Shown: positions 16,134 to 23,507 of the stretch, piece by piece | Layout: each line of letters starts with the position of its first letter | Position numbering within the stretch: the first letter of the stretch is position 1 | Source of the DNA: Methanolinea sp. | Lineage (GTDB): Archaea > Halobacteriota > Methanomicrobia > Methanomicrobiales > Methanospirillaceae | Direction of reading: 5' to 3' | Assembly: GCA_018263335.1 (NCBI GenBank) | Contig: JADFCY010000018.1 | Location: 1-37,462 of the forward strand | DNA length: 37,462 bases | Position numbers and translations under genes: made by a program | Notes under the pieces: model-generated | Database searches by the model: none | The model's input: the letters and a program-made list of their open reading frames with translations, nothing else | Told to the model about the DNA's origin: nothing

Positions 16134-17303
16134 ATGATCACGCTCGCACTCGCCGGGAAACCGAACTGCGGCAAGTCAACATTTTTCCGGGCGGCGACGA
16201 TGGCCCACGCCGAGATTGCCAATTATCCATTCACGACCATCGATGCAAACTTCGGGGTGGCCTATGTCCGCACCGAATGCCCATGCAGGGGCCTTGGACT
16301 CATGTGCGGGAACTGCGCTGACGGAATCCGGTACGTGCCGGTGAACCTCATCGATGTGGCAGGGCTCGTCCCCGATGCACACAAGGGCAAGGGCCTCGGA
16401 AACCAGTTCCTTGACCACCTGCGCCAGGCCGACGCCATCATCCATATCGTCGACGCGAGCGGCTCGACCGACAGCGAGGGGAACCCCGTGGAAGCCGGCA
16501 GCCACGACCCGCGGGAGGATATCGCATTCCTCACCTTCGAGATGACGATGTGGGTGTACGGGATCCTGGATAAGCACTGGGCCAGACTGCTGCGCCAGGC
16601 CCAGTCCCGTACCTACTCCCTTCACCGGGGCATCTCCGAAGTCTTCACTGGCCTTGGAATAACCCCGGAAGATGTCCAGGACGCGGAGCGGACGGCTTCA
16701 GTCGACCTGTCCAGGGCGGATCAAGACGGCCTGGTCAGGTTCTGTGCCGAGATCGTGGCCATCAGCAAGCCCATGCTCCCGGTCGGAAACCGCGTAGACA
16801 TGGCGCCACCTGCCCTTGTCGAGAACCTCCGCTCCACGGGACTCATCTTTGCAACTGCGGCGGGAGAACTTGCGCTCCGGAATGCAGTCTCTGCAGGCCT
16901 TATCTCCTATCACCCTGGCGACCCTGCCTTCTCCATCATTAAGGAGGAGGCCCTCTCTCCTGCCCAGAGGGCTGGGTTGCAGACGATTGCGTCGGTGATG
17001 AAGGCCAACGGGGGGACCGGGGTGCAGCAGGCTGTCGACAGGGCGGTTTACACGCTTCTCGACATGATCGTTGTCTATCCCGTCGAAGACGAGCACAAGT
17101 TCTCGGATTCCCAGGGGAGAATCCTCCCCGATGCGTTCCTCATGAAGAGAGGCTCGACTCCCCGTGACCTTGCATTCCAGGTGCACACCGATATCGGGAA
17201 GGGCTTCCTTTATGCCGTCGACGCACGGACCAATATGCGGGTCAAGGACACCCATGAACTCAAAAACGGCGACATCATCAGGATCGTGAGCACCGCGAAA
17301 TGA
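16134..17303 (+). CDS. ychF: YchF/OLA1-type P-loop NTPase
   Basis: A 389-residue Obg-family NTPase. The P-loop is ALAGKPNCGKSTFFRA (about 5-20), the G2 region is NYPFTTIDANFG, and the G3 motif is LIDVAGLVPDAHKGKGLGN. The G4 position reads GNRVD, a variant of the NKxD/NxxE motif that sets nucleotide choice. An archaeal-type Cys-rich insertion, CPCRGLGLMCGNC, sits between G2 and G3. A helical insertion lies at about 120-190 and a TGS domain at the C terminus (LPDAFLMKRGSTPRDLAFQVH... DGD-like end). The family binds ribosomes and is linked to stress responses. A T7 tract follows the stop. Confidence 0.93.
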   Translation: MITLALAGKPNCGKSTFFRAATMAHAEIANYPFTTIDANFGVAYVRTECPCRGLGLMCGNCADGIRYVPVNLIDVAGLVPDAHKGKGLGNQFLDHLRQADAIIHIVDASGSTDSEGNPVEAGSHDPREDIAFLTFEMTMWVYGILDKHWARLLRQAQSRTYSLHRGISEVFTGLGITPEDVQDAERTASVDLSRADQDGLVRFCAEIVAISKPMLPVGNRVDMAPPALVENLRSTGLIFATAAGELALRNAVSAGLISYHPGDPAFSIIKEEALSPAQRAGLQTIASVMKANGGTGVQQAVDRAVYTLLDMIVVYPVEDEHKFSDSQGRILPDAFLMKRGSTPRDLAFQVHTDIGKGFLYAVDARTNMRVKDTHELKNGDIIRIVSTAK

Positions 17304-17306
17304 CCC

Positions 17307-17313
17307 TTTTTTT
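17307..17313 (+). terminator. Oligo-T terminator after ychF
   Basis: A run of seven T residues begins 3 nt after the ychF stop codon in otherwise GC-rich DNA, which fits archaeal intrinsic termination. The next gene has its own TATA box 40 nt further on. Confidence 0.6.
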
Positions 17314-17352
17314 AAAGAATTGGAGGAAGATAACGCCTGTTCGTGCAATAGG

Positions 17353-17373
17353 TTTATATACTGGCAATTGCCA
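17353..17373 (+). promoter_or_regulatory. TATA box followed by a perfect 12-bp palindrome
   Basis: TTTATATA (17353-17360) is a consensus archaeal TATA box whose predicted start point falls at about 17381, a few nt before the ATG at 17388. Directly downstream, TGGCAATTGCCA (17362-17373) is a perfect palindrome lying between TATA and the transcription start, where a bound dimeric regulator would block polymerase. This makes it a strong repressor-operator candidate. Confidence 0.65.
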
Positions 17374-17387
17374 ACCGGAGTAGTAGC

Positions 17388-17708
17388 ATGGGTGGCGAGG
17401 TCTACCAGGCCCAGATACTGCGGAACTTCTTTGATACCATCACGGGTACCGACAGGAACCTCACCCGCATCTACATGTGTGTCGTGAGCATGGCAAAGAT
17501 CCGGATGGAGCCCCCGGAGAAGTTCTCCTTCCTCATCGAGCAGTTGCGTAAGAGCAAGCAGCACAAGGAACTCTCAGTGGATATCCTTGACTACATGTGC
17601 GATGTTGCAACCCAGCTCGAGATTGCCGCAGTCAAGACTGCGTTCGGGGTAAAGGAGATCGGGGAGATCAGGCAGGAGTTCGAAAGCATCAGCATGGACT
17701 CCCTGTAG
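17388..17708 (+). CDS. Small helical protein of unknown function
   Basis: A 106-residue protein that I do not recognise. It is soluble, Met- and Leu-rich and predicted mostly helical, with no Cys pairs beyond isolated cysteines (MCVVSM, YMCDVA) and no signal peptide. Segments such as KFSFLIEQLRKSKQHKELSVDILDYM suggest amphipathic helices that could pack as a bundle or dimer. Coding status is supported by a consensus TATA box, a GGAG close to the start, and a stop followed by T-rich DNA. It stands alone between ychF (same direction) and a convergent membrane protein gene. Confidence 0.7.
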   Translation: MGGEVYQAQILRNFFDTITGTDRNLTRIYMCVVSMAKIRMEPPEKFSFLIEQLRKSKQHKELSVDILDYMCDVATQLEIAAVKTAFGVKEIGEIRQEFESISMDSL

Positions 17709-18003
17709 GCGCACACCCTTCACTTTTTTTGGGCGCAATTTTTGGGGCCGGAACTGCCCTTTTCCCAGTCATCTCTGAACCATTATACCCGGGGCCCGGG
17801 GTAATGCTCGACATGAACCAGGAGGAAGGCCACTCCCCCCATCTCGGATCCTGGTTTTCCCGGGCAGAAAGCCCCCTCATACCCCAATCAAAAAACCCGT
17901 GACCCGTGTACTGCATGAAAAAGCACGGTGATACCCTCCATGCCGCAAGGGTCAGGCAGACCGCAGGCCCATGAGGGGAGAAAAAGGGATCTTCATATTT
18001 TCG

Positions 18004-18813
18004 TTATTTCAGGTTCAGCGGCTCGCGGTAGCTCTCCAGTATCTGGATCACGAAATTCTGGTGCTCGTCGAGGGACTGACCGTCGTCGGGAGACTGGAGG
18101 TAAGCTGCAGTGTAGAGGAGCAGGAGGGCATTGTCGAGTGCCAGGGTGTCCTTATCGTAGACCTGGTCATCGCCGAGCACAACGGGCAGGTACGGGAGAT
18201 CCCCGGCATCGAATTTCACTGGCGAGAACTCCCCCACTCTGGCTTCTTCGAGCGCCCTGGCGCGGTCGCTAAGAATACTCAGGGCTTTTCCAATCACTTC
18301 GCCGGTCCTGTCTTTCGGGAGGCGGGAGGCTGCCTTCCTCACATCGGTCACGACCTTTGCATACAGGCCGAATTTGAAGGAGAGGACCGCAGATGCAATC
18401 TCGTGGGCAGTCGCGGGATCAATTACCCGCAGGAAAGGGGTCATCCGGTGAATATAGTCATACAGGTACTTTTCCATGGGATCTTCCTCTTTGGGAACGG
18501 TTTTAGGGGTGCTGAACCGGTAATGAAGCCTGACAAGGAGGAGAGTGATGCTCAGGGCATAGAGTGCCTGCAGGAGAAGAGATGCCTTCGTCTCGAGTGG
18601 GACGATGAAGATGAGGAGCGCGTAGAATGGAGCGAAGAGGGAGACGATGTCCCTCCTTGGCTTGAGGTACGCGAGGTACGCGAGGATCACGGACGCTGCC
18701 ACGCTCCCCCAGTAGAAGTCCGCTGCGTCCGCTATGATGCCTGTATCCTGGAGCAGGATGGCAAGGCCGAGCCCCCCGAATGCACAGATCGGCACGGCCA
18801 GGGTGAGCTGCAT
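18004..18813 (-). CDS. Membrane protein of unknown function
   Basis: About 269 residues. The N-terminal part has four hydrophobic segments (LTLAVPICAFGGLGLAILL, WGSVAASVILAYLAYL, IVSLFAPFYALLIFIVPL and LLQALYALSITLLLVRL). A cytosolic-looking helical domain of about 150 residues follows, with MEKYLYDYIHRMTPFL and ASRLPKDRTGEVIGKALSIL. I recognise no family. The frame continues upstream to an ATG at 18915 and a GTG at 18936. I chose the ATG at 18813 because it follows AAAGGAAGAAG and begins right at the first membrane segment, but a shared TTTAAA element near 18974 would favour a longer form. Confidence 0.68.
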   Translation of the reverse strand: MQLTLAVPICAFGGLGLAILLQDTGIIADAADFYWGSVAASVILAYLAYLKPRRDIVSLFAPFYALLIFIVPLETKASLLLQALYALSITLLLVRLHYRFSTPKTVPKEEDPMEKYLYDYIHRMTPFLRVIDPATAHEIASAVLSFKFGLYAKVVTDVRKAASRLPKDRTGEVIGKALSILSDRARALEEARVGEFSPVKFDAGDLPYLPVVLGDDQVYDKDTLALDNALLLLYTAAYLQSPDDGQSLDEHQNFVIQILESYREPLNLK

Positions 18814-18970
18814 CTCTTTCTTCTTCCTTTGAAGGTCAGGGTTCCTTTGCGCAGTGGTTGGCAAGATACCATTGAGAGTGTGGGGACACCACCAGAAAAA
18901 GATTTCAATACGCATCGCTGTCGGTCCTGAATGCACACCGGCTAGCCGCGGCAGAAACGTCTCCCGGATG

Positions 18971-18978
18971 GTTTAAAC
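18971..18978 (+). promoter_or_regulatory. Symmetric TATA element between divergent genes
   Basis: GTTTAAAC is an 8-bp palindrome in a GC-rich intergenic stretch. Its centre is 27 nt upstream of the nucleotidyltransferase ATG at 19002, so that transcript would be leaderless or nearly so, in agreement with the weak Shine-Dalgarno there. Being symmetric, it could also serve the leftward membrane protein gene. Confidence 0.5.
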
Positions 18979-19001
18979 ATCTTTGAGAAGAACCATTGGG
19001 T

Positions 19002-20180
19002 ATGAAGGTGTGCATCATGTGCGGGGGGGAGGGGACAAGGCTTCGCCCGCTTACCTTCGAGCGTCCAAAGCCCTGCATCCCCATCGTGAACCGCCCCTCC
19101 ATCCAGCACCTGGTCTCGCATCTCTCGAACCTCGGGTTCCGGGACGTCGTGATCACCCTCGGGTACATGGGAGAATCAATCAGAGAGGCGCTGGGAGACG
19201 GCTCGCTCTTTGGGGCCGACATCACCTACGTCCATGAGAAAGTCAAGCTCGGGACCGCAGGAAGCGTGAAAAACGCCCAGAAATACCTCGAAGAGGGCGA
19301 CTTCCTGGTGGTCGGCGGGGATCACGTCACCGACCTCAACCTCCTCGATTTTTACCGCGAGCATGCCAGGCACCCGGCACCTGTATCCATAGGGCTGATC
19401 AGCATCGATGAACCAGGCGAATACGGGATTGCGGAGATAGATGCGGACTTCCAGATCAAGAGGTTCAAGGAGAAGCCGGCTCCCGGCGAGATATTCTCAA
19501 ACCTTGCCAGCACGGGGATATATGTCTGCGCACCGGAGATCTTCGACGAGATACCCCAAAAAAAGAAGTATGACTTTGCGAGGGATCTCTTCCCGAGCCT
19601 CATGGAGAGCGGCCAGGTCCTTCGTGCCTGGCTCGCACGGGGGAACTGGACTGACGTCGGGAACCCCGCCTCCCTTCGCCAGGCGGAACGCTGGAAGCTG
19701 CAGGAGATCCCCTACACGAGCATCAGCGGCGACCTGACGATCCGGGCCGGGCAGATCCAGGGGCCGGTGCAGCTTGGGACATCCTTCTCAATGGGGGAGA
19801 ACTCGAGGATCATCGGGCCTGTTGCGATCGGGGCAGGGACCGCCATCGGAGACCACGTGCTCATCGGGCCGTACACGAGCATCGGCGAGAACTGCCTGGT
19901 GAAGAGCAATGCCAAGATATTCTCCTCCTCGCTCTACAACCGGGTCGTGGTGGGGAGGAACAGCACCGTGTCGGGCAGCATCATCGACAACGACACAGTG
20001 GTCGGAGACGACTGCAGCCTCGAGAACGACACGGTCATCGGGCCGCGGGTGGTCTTCAGGAACGGGGTGGTGGTCCACTCCAGGACAAGGATATGGCCGG
20101 AAGTGGTCGTGCCTGACAGGGCAGTCGTAAAGGAGCACCTCCTCAACGAGGAGTATGCCGTCAAATACGAGGGTTCTTAA
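19002..20180 (+). CDS. Sugar-phosphate nucleotidyltransferase with left-handed beta-helix
   Basis: A 392-residue enzyme of the NDP-sugar pyrophosphorylase family. The N-terminal Rossmann-like domain (about 1-235) has the signature MCGGEGTRLRPLTFERPKP, the metal- and sugar-binding GGDHVTDLN, and EYGIAEIDADFQIKRFKEKP. The C-terminal half (about 250-375) has hexapeptide repeats (IIGPVAIGAGTAIGDHVLIG, SGSIIDNDTVVGDDCSLEN) forming a left-handed beta-helix. This architecture fits mannose-1-phosphate guanylyltransferase or glucose-1-phosphate uridylyl/thymidylyltransferase-like enzymes that make sugars for glycans; the exact substrate is uncertain. Its 3' end overlaps the convergent CBS-ParB gene by 4 nt. 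Confidence 0.9.
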   Translation: MKVCIMCGGEGTRLRPLTFERPKPCIPIVNRPSIQHLVSHLSNLGFRDVVITLGYMGESIREALGDGSLFGADITYVHEKVKLGTAGSVKNAQKYLEEGDFLVVGGDHVTDLNLLDFYREHARHPAPVSIGLISIDEPGEYGIAEIDADFQIKRFKEKPAPGEIFSNLASTGIYVCAPEIFDEIPQKKKYDFARDLFPSLMESGQVLRAWLARGNWTDVGNPASLRQAERWKLQEIPYTSISGDLTIRAGQIQGPVQLGTSFSMGENSRIIGPVAIGAGTAIGDHVLIGPYTSIGENCLVKSNAKIFSSSLYNRVVVGRNSTVSGSIIDNDTVVGDDCSLENDTVIGPRVVFRNGVVVHSRTRIWPEVVVPDRAVVKEHLLNEEYAVKYEGS

Positions 20181-20962
20181 CCCCTCCGCACCAGCCTGTG
20201 CGTGATGGCCACCAGCGGGTGGCGGGCATAATCGAGGACCTGGATGTCGTCGAGAGAGCGCAGGTTCATCGCACGTGCGGTCCGCTCCATCCCAAGTTCA
20301 ATGTCCTCGTTCACCTCGATGACATAGGCATCAAGAGTCTTTATCCCCATCTTTTTTGCGGCAATTGCCCGGTGGTGACCATCGACAAGGATGAGCTTTC
20401 CCGGCCTTCTCACGACGATGAGGGGTTCGGCAAGCCCTTTTTTTATCTCGTAGATCCGGCCCTCGAGTTCGTCCTCGTAGATTCGCGACTGGGTGGGAAG
20501 GAGCTGGTCTATCGGGACTGCCTCCCTCTTCAGTTCAGGGGAAATCCCATGGAGCGTCTTTAGTGTCGTGATAAAGTTGAATACTTTCTCAGGGGAGACA
20601 TGCTCTATCTGTGAGCGGATCACGTCGGTATTGGATATGATGCCAAGCAGCCTGTTCTGTTCGTCTACGACAGGGAGTTTCTGGATCCCTGAACGGAAGA
20701 TGACCCTTGCCGCATCGTTGATGCTCATATCTGGGTCGGCCACGATCAGGTGCTCGGACATCACCTTACGGACAGGGGTGGACACGGGCTGGAAGAGGAG
20801 GTCCCGGGCTGCGACATATCCCACCACTTCGTTTCCTGTGACGACAGGAAAGCCGTCATGCCCGGTCTTCTGGATCTTCTCCATGACCTCCCGCACGGTC
20901 CCCTGTGAGTCCACAGTGACGACGTCGTAGGTCATGTAGTCCCTGACCTTCTTCTTATCCAT
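20177..20962 (-). CDS. CBS-pair protein fused to a ParB-like domain
   Basis: A 261-residue fusion. Residues about 5-120 are two CBS motifs (VRDYMTYDVVTVDSQGTVREVM, DGFPVVTGNEVVGYVAARDLL, VRKVMSEHLIVADPDMSINDAA, KLPVVDEQNRLLGIISNTDVI), which typically sense adenosyl nucleotides. Residues about 145-225 are a ParB/Srx-like fold with PIDQLLPTQSRIYEDELEGRI, EPLIVVRRPGKLILVDGHHRAIAAKKMG; the GHHR motif is the ParB/sulfiredoxin-like phosphate-binding signature. No helix-turn-helix of true partition ParB is obvious. The combination suggests an energy-sensing nucleotidase, kinase or DNA-binding switch. It lies 48 nt after hsp20 in the same direction, with an oligo-T tract between them. Confidence 0.86.
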   Translation of the reverse strand: MDKKKVRDYMTYDVVTVDSQGTVREVMEKIQKTGHDGFPVVTGNEVVGYVAARDLLFQPVSTPVRKVMSEHLIVADPDMSINDAARVIFRSGIQKLPVVDEQNRLLGIISNTDVIRSQIEHVSPEKVFNFITTLKTLHGISPELKREAVPIDQLLPTQSRIYEDELEGRIYEIKKGLAEPLIVVRRPGKLILVDGHHRAIAAKKMGIKTLDAYVIEVNEDIELGMERTARAMNLRSLDDIQVLDYARHPLVAITHRLVRRG

Positions 20963-21001
20963 CGTATCTCATTTTTGGGTCAAGGGACTAAAAACCATCG
21001 G

Positions 21002-21008
21002 AAAAAAA
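21002..21008 (-). terminator. Oligo-T terminator after hsp20
   Basis: Leftward T7 tract 3 nt past the hsp20 stop codon, in the 48-nt gap before the CBS-ParB gene. It suggests that hsp20 is transcribed as a single gene, at least under some conditions. Confidence 0.55.
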
Positions 21009-21010
21009 GA

Positions 21011-21481
21011 TTAATCGATTTTTATCCGGCTTCCCCGCTCTTCCTTTGATTTCTTCATCCGTATCTCAAGGACACCGTTCTTGAAGCTTGCGGAAGCCCC
21101 TTTTTCCGTGACGTCATGGGGGAGCGCGACAATCCGTGCCATGGATCCGTACATCCTCTCCCTGACGTAGTACCCCTCGTCCTTCTCCTCCTTGTCCATC
21201 TTCCTCTCGCAGGAGATCTCGAGGGTGTTTGGGCTGAGCAGGGAGATAGAGACATCCTCCTTGTCGACACCGGGGAGATCGGCGACGATCATGACTTCAT
21301 CCTCATGCTCTCTCACATCAACCCGGAACTCTCCTCGGATCGCCGGAAGCATCCTGTCCGCGACTCCGCCGGGCGGGAGAAGTCGCCCCCCTCCTCCCCA
21401 GAACCGGTTCTCGAGCTCCGCCATCATCTCCTCAAAGTCGCGCATCATCCACCCGAAAGGGTATCTCCTTCTGTATACCAT
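21011..21481 (-). CDS. hsp20: Small heat-shock protein Hsp20 (alpha-crystallin family)
   Basis: A 156-residue ATP-independent chaperone that binds unfolding proteins as large oligomers. After a Met/Arg/Phe-rich N-terminal arm of about 45 residues (YPFGWMMRDFEEMMAELENRFWGGG) comes the alpha-crystallin domain: FRVDVREHEDEVMIVADLPGV, ISLLSPNTLEISCERK, and GSMARIVALPHDVTEKGASASFKNGVLEIRM. The C-terminal RIKID supplies the I-x-I oligomerisation motif. The ATG at 21481 is fixed by AAGGAGG seven nt upstream; an in-frame TTG at 21487 would be too close to it. Upstream lie a consensus TATA box and a CTAAC-N5-GTTAG palindrome, so the gene is probably heat-shock regulated. Confidence 0.95.
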   Translation of the reverse strand: MVYRRRYPFGWMMRDFEEMMAELENRFWGGGGRLLPPGGVADRMLPAIRGEFRVDVREHEDEVMIVADLPGVDKEDVSISLLSPNTLEISCERKMDKEEKDEGYYVRERMYGSMARIVALPHDVTEKGASASFKNGVLEIRMKKSKEERGSRIKID

Positions 21482-21523
21482 TGTCAAGCCTCCTTGTGGT
21501 CCTCCAGCAGTATGGGTGCTGGA

Positions 21524-21538
21524 CTAACTTGATGTTAG
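21524..21538. promoter_or_regulatory. CTAAC-N5-GTTAG palindrome, candidate HSR1-type operator
   Basis: The plus strand reads CTAAC-TTGAT-GTTAG, a perfect 5-5-5 inverted repeat. It lies 7 nt downstream of the hsp20 TATA box and covers the predicted transcription start, the expected place for a repressor. From memory, the heat-shock regulator HSR1 (AF1298) of Archaeoglobus fulgidus was reported to bind a palindrome of exactly this form. The regulator in this cell would plausibly be the Phr/HSR1-like protein encoded at 31010-31627. Confidence 0.8.
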
Positions 21539-21545
21539 GAGTTAT

Positions 21546-21553
21546 AATATAAA
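21546..21553 (-). promoter_or_regulatory. TATA box of hsp20
   Basis: Leftward TTTATATT inside an A/T-rich 16-nt island. The predicted start about 25 nt downstream (near 21524) gives a leader of about 40 nt that carries the AAGGAGG Shine-Dalgarno. Confidence 0.75.
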
Positions 21554-21722
21554 TACTTTTTGCATGGGGTTGCAACATTTCTCCGCACCTCCTCCCCTCA
21601 CAGGTGAGGAAGAGAACTACCTGGGCCTTCGCTTCTGCCTCCCCCCCGGACGCATATCTGCGGCAGGCAAAAAAACCAAACATTTTCAGTCCCGCTTTCC
21701 TCATCGCACACCATCTGGTATG

Positions 21723-21730
21723 TTTATTTT
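21723..21730 (+). promoter_or_regulatory. TATA box of the FKBP-like gene
   Basis: TTTATTTT is centred about 26 nt upstream of the ATG at 21753. The predicted transcription start coincides with the start codon, so the message is probably leaderless, consistent with the absence of a Shine-Dalgarno. Confidence 0.55.
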
Positions 21731-21752
21731 CCCATGAGCCAATCGTATACGG

Positions 21753-22457
21753 ATGAAGGATCAAGAGAAAGGAAAGAAAAAGAAGAAACCCGCCTCCAAA
21801 TGGACTGCAAAAAAGATAGGGGTCATCGTCATCGGGGTCGGGTTTGCAGTGATCATGGTCGTCAGCTCTCTTGGGATGGGCTGGCTCATCACCATGCACC
21901 CGGCAGCCGCCGGTGACGGGGCGGTGGTGGACGTCACCCTGTTTGACGGGATGGGGCGGCCGGCACTCACCTCCAATATCCGTACTTTCAACGCTACGAC
22001 TGAAGCCGGGAATATGGTATGGTTCTGCGGGCAGTTCTCTACAAGGGTCAAGGCAACGAGCCAAAAAGAGATAATCTCCATCCCTGTTTACAACTATTAT
22101 TACGGCGAGGCAAAGTATGCCCTCTTCGCCCCTGAATGGGATGCGATCGCTGCCGAACTGGAAGGAATGCGGCAGGGGGACTCCCGAAGGATTACGTTCC
22201 CGACACCCGAAGGTTTCGAGCGGGAGATGAGTCCCGAAGAGTTCAACGGGATTGGGGGCAACTTCACCACTGTGACTACGGGTGACCAGATAGTGCTCGG
22301 GTTTGCCGAGAATCCCGAGGTCTCGCTTGAAGAGAATGTGACGCCCAGCTACGTGATCCGCACGGGATATGTGACTGAAAAGACCGACGCAGGCATACGG
22401 GTAAACTACTCCCTCCCCTCGGCACAGATATCACTGCTCCAGCTCACCAGGGCCTGA
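21753..22457 (+). CDS. Membrane-anchored FKBP-like protein
   Basis: A 234-residue protein with a very basic N terminus (KGKKKKKPASKWTAKK), one transmembrane helix (about 22-48, IGVIVIGVGFAVIMVVSSLGMGWLI) and an extracytoplasmic domain. The domain begins GDGAVVDVTLFDGMGRPALTSN, which resembles the first strand pair of FKBP/SlyD prolyl isomerases, and contains ELEGMRQGDSRRITFPTPEGF, like the GMKxGExRxxxIP stretch of that family, but lacks several of its aromatic active-site residues. I infer a divergent, surface-exposed FKBP-like fold that may not be an active isomerase. Sequons (NAT, NFT, NVT, NYS) suggest glycosylation outside the cell. A T7 tract follows the stop. Confidence 0.72.
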   Translation: MKDQEKGKKKKKPASKWTAKKIGVIVIGVGFAVIMVVSSLGMGWLITMHPAAAGDGAVVDVTLFDGMGRPALTSNIRTFNATTEAGNMVWFCGQFSTRVKATSQKEIISIPVYNYYYGEAKYALFAPEWDAIAAELEGMRQGDSRRITFPTPEGFEREMSPEEFNGIGGNFTTVTTGDQIVLGFAENPEVSLEENVTPSYVIRTGYVTEKTDAGIRVNYSLPSAQISLLQLTRA

Positions 22458-22467
22458 AATACCAGAG

Positions 22468-22474
22468 TTTTTTT
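22468..22474 (+). terminator. Oligo-T terminator after the FKBP-like gene
   Basis: T7 tract 11 nt after the stop codon. It also sits about 25-30 nt before the next ATG, so the same stretch could double as a TATA element (TTTTTTAT) for the thioredoxin-like gene. Confidence 0.5.
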
Positions 22475-22498
22475 ATCATCACCCCCCCATTTTTCTGC

Positions 22499-22765
22499 AT
22501 GGCACTGCGGATACTCTATTTCTCACAGGACGGGTGCATGGCATGCGAGGAACAGGAACCGATAATCCCCGAGGTAGAAAAGGACTGCAATGTGAAGGTT
22601 GAGAGGATCAGCATCAACCCGAAATTGAGCCGGGAACTTATCAGGGAGCATCGCCTGAGCGTGACCCCTACCATCATCCTGATCCGCGACGGAGTCGAGG
22701 TGGAACGCTTCGAGGGCCTGGTATACCGGGAACAGATGGACGAAGCCATCCGCCGTCACCTATAA
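22499..22765 (+). CDS. Small thioredoxin-like protein with CMAC active site
   Basis: An 88-residue minimal thioredoxin fold. ALRILYFSQDGCMACEEQEPII contains the redox pair C-x-x-C (CMAC, about 14-17), SVTPTIILIRDGVEVERFEG contains the cis-Pro loop (TPT), and the C-terminal helix ends the protein. Such small thioredoxin/glutaredoxin-like proteins act as disulfide reductants in methanogens; the partner is unknown. The 3' end overlaps the convergent zinc-finger gene by 6 nt. Confidence 0.9.
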   Translation: MALRILYFSQDGCMACEEQEPIIPEVEKDCNVKVERISINPKLSRELIREHRLSVTPTIILIRDGVEVERFEGLVYREQMDEAIRRHL

Positions 22766-23341
22766 GGGATAGGCAAAGATCCTCCGGATCTCCCGGGCCT
22801 TCGCTTTTGCACCCTCTCTTCGGAGCATCGTTCCCTGCCGTACCTTGATCCTGGACACGCGTATCCTCCTCTGGCCGGCCTTATATGTCTCACCGACGAC
22901 GAACGGCTCCTCGCCGGGGACGACAATCTGGAGGGACGTGGTGGTCCGGCCTAAATGGAGTGAGATCCTCACTGCCACCTCTTCGACCTTCCTCGTCCAG
23001 AGTGTGGTGATATCGTTGCTGATCGCCTTGTGTGGCCGGGATTCCCCCCGCTCTATCGCGGTCACCTCCACGCCGATGTATTCGTCCCCGCACTCGGCCA
23101 CGAAACGGTCGCCGATGCGGCAAATTTCCCCTTCCTCCATCTCGACATTGCAGACCCGGGATATGCCCTCAACGCTCACAATGGCTTTTACCCGGAAGAC
23201 TTTTTTTTCTCTCGCCCCCTCAAAGGGATGCACGCTCCCGCATTCAAGGCACCGGGCAAGGGGGTTTCTTCCCATGGCGATCACTTCGTGTTCCGTCACT
23301 TCACCGCAGGCAGGGCAGAAGCACTCCTCGTTTCTCTCCAT
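22760..23341 (-). CDS. HVO_0476-type zinc-finger protein
   Basis: A 193-residue protein with an N-terminal zinc ribbon (CFCPACGEVTEH ... ARCLECGSVHPF, two CxxC pairs about 25 residues apart) and a body rich in beta strands. The EEGEICRIGDRFVAECGDEYIGVEVTAIERG and LWTRKVEEVAVRISLHLGRTT segments match the archaeal family named after Haloferax HVO_0476. Its function is unknown; the ribbon plus an OB/KOW-like body suggests nucleic-acid or ribosome binding. The ATG at 23341, behind GGTGAAGG, is favoured over the GTG at 23344. A leftward TATATT element near 23384-23391 could be its promoter. Confidence 0.85.
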   Translation of the reverse strand: MERNEECFCPACGEVTEHEVIAMGRNPLARCLECGSVHPFEGAREKKVFRVKAIVSVEGISRVCNVEMEEGEICRIGDRFVAECGDEYIGVEVTAIERGESRPHKAISNDITTLWTRKVEEVAVRISLHLGRTTTSLQIVVPGEEPFVVGETYKAGQRRIRVSRIKVRQGTMLRREGAKAKAREIRRIFAYPL

Positions 23342-23507
23342 CACCCTTCACCATTCCTGGTATACCATTCCATCTCCCCTCCAATATAGACTCTCGTACC
23401 TGCCAAGAAAGTCCTCTCCCTCTTCCTCTTAGCCATTTTCGGCCACACTCGTGAGATCCTTATCCGGCACCCCGGCCCGCAGTATGGTGCGAATCGGGGA
23501 CCTCTCC

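Noticed and set aside
17804-17902. 33-codon small frame beginning MLDMNQEEGH
   Set aside because: No Shine-Dalgarno, no TATA box at a suitable distance, and Pro/Ser-rich noncoding-like composition.
17709-18003. Gap with the repeated CCCGGGG-CCCGGGG and T-tracts
   Set aside because: The 7-mer is a tandem copy of just two units; the T-tracts read as terminators of the two convergent genes. No gene or RNA could be supported.
20177-20962. CBS-ParB protein as a chromosome partition protein
   Set aside because: It has the GHHR ParB/Srx-like motif but no helix-turn-helix, no parS-like site and no ParA neighbour, so a partition role is not supported.
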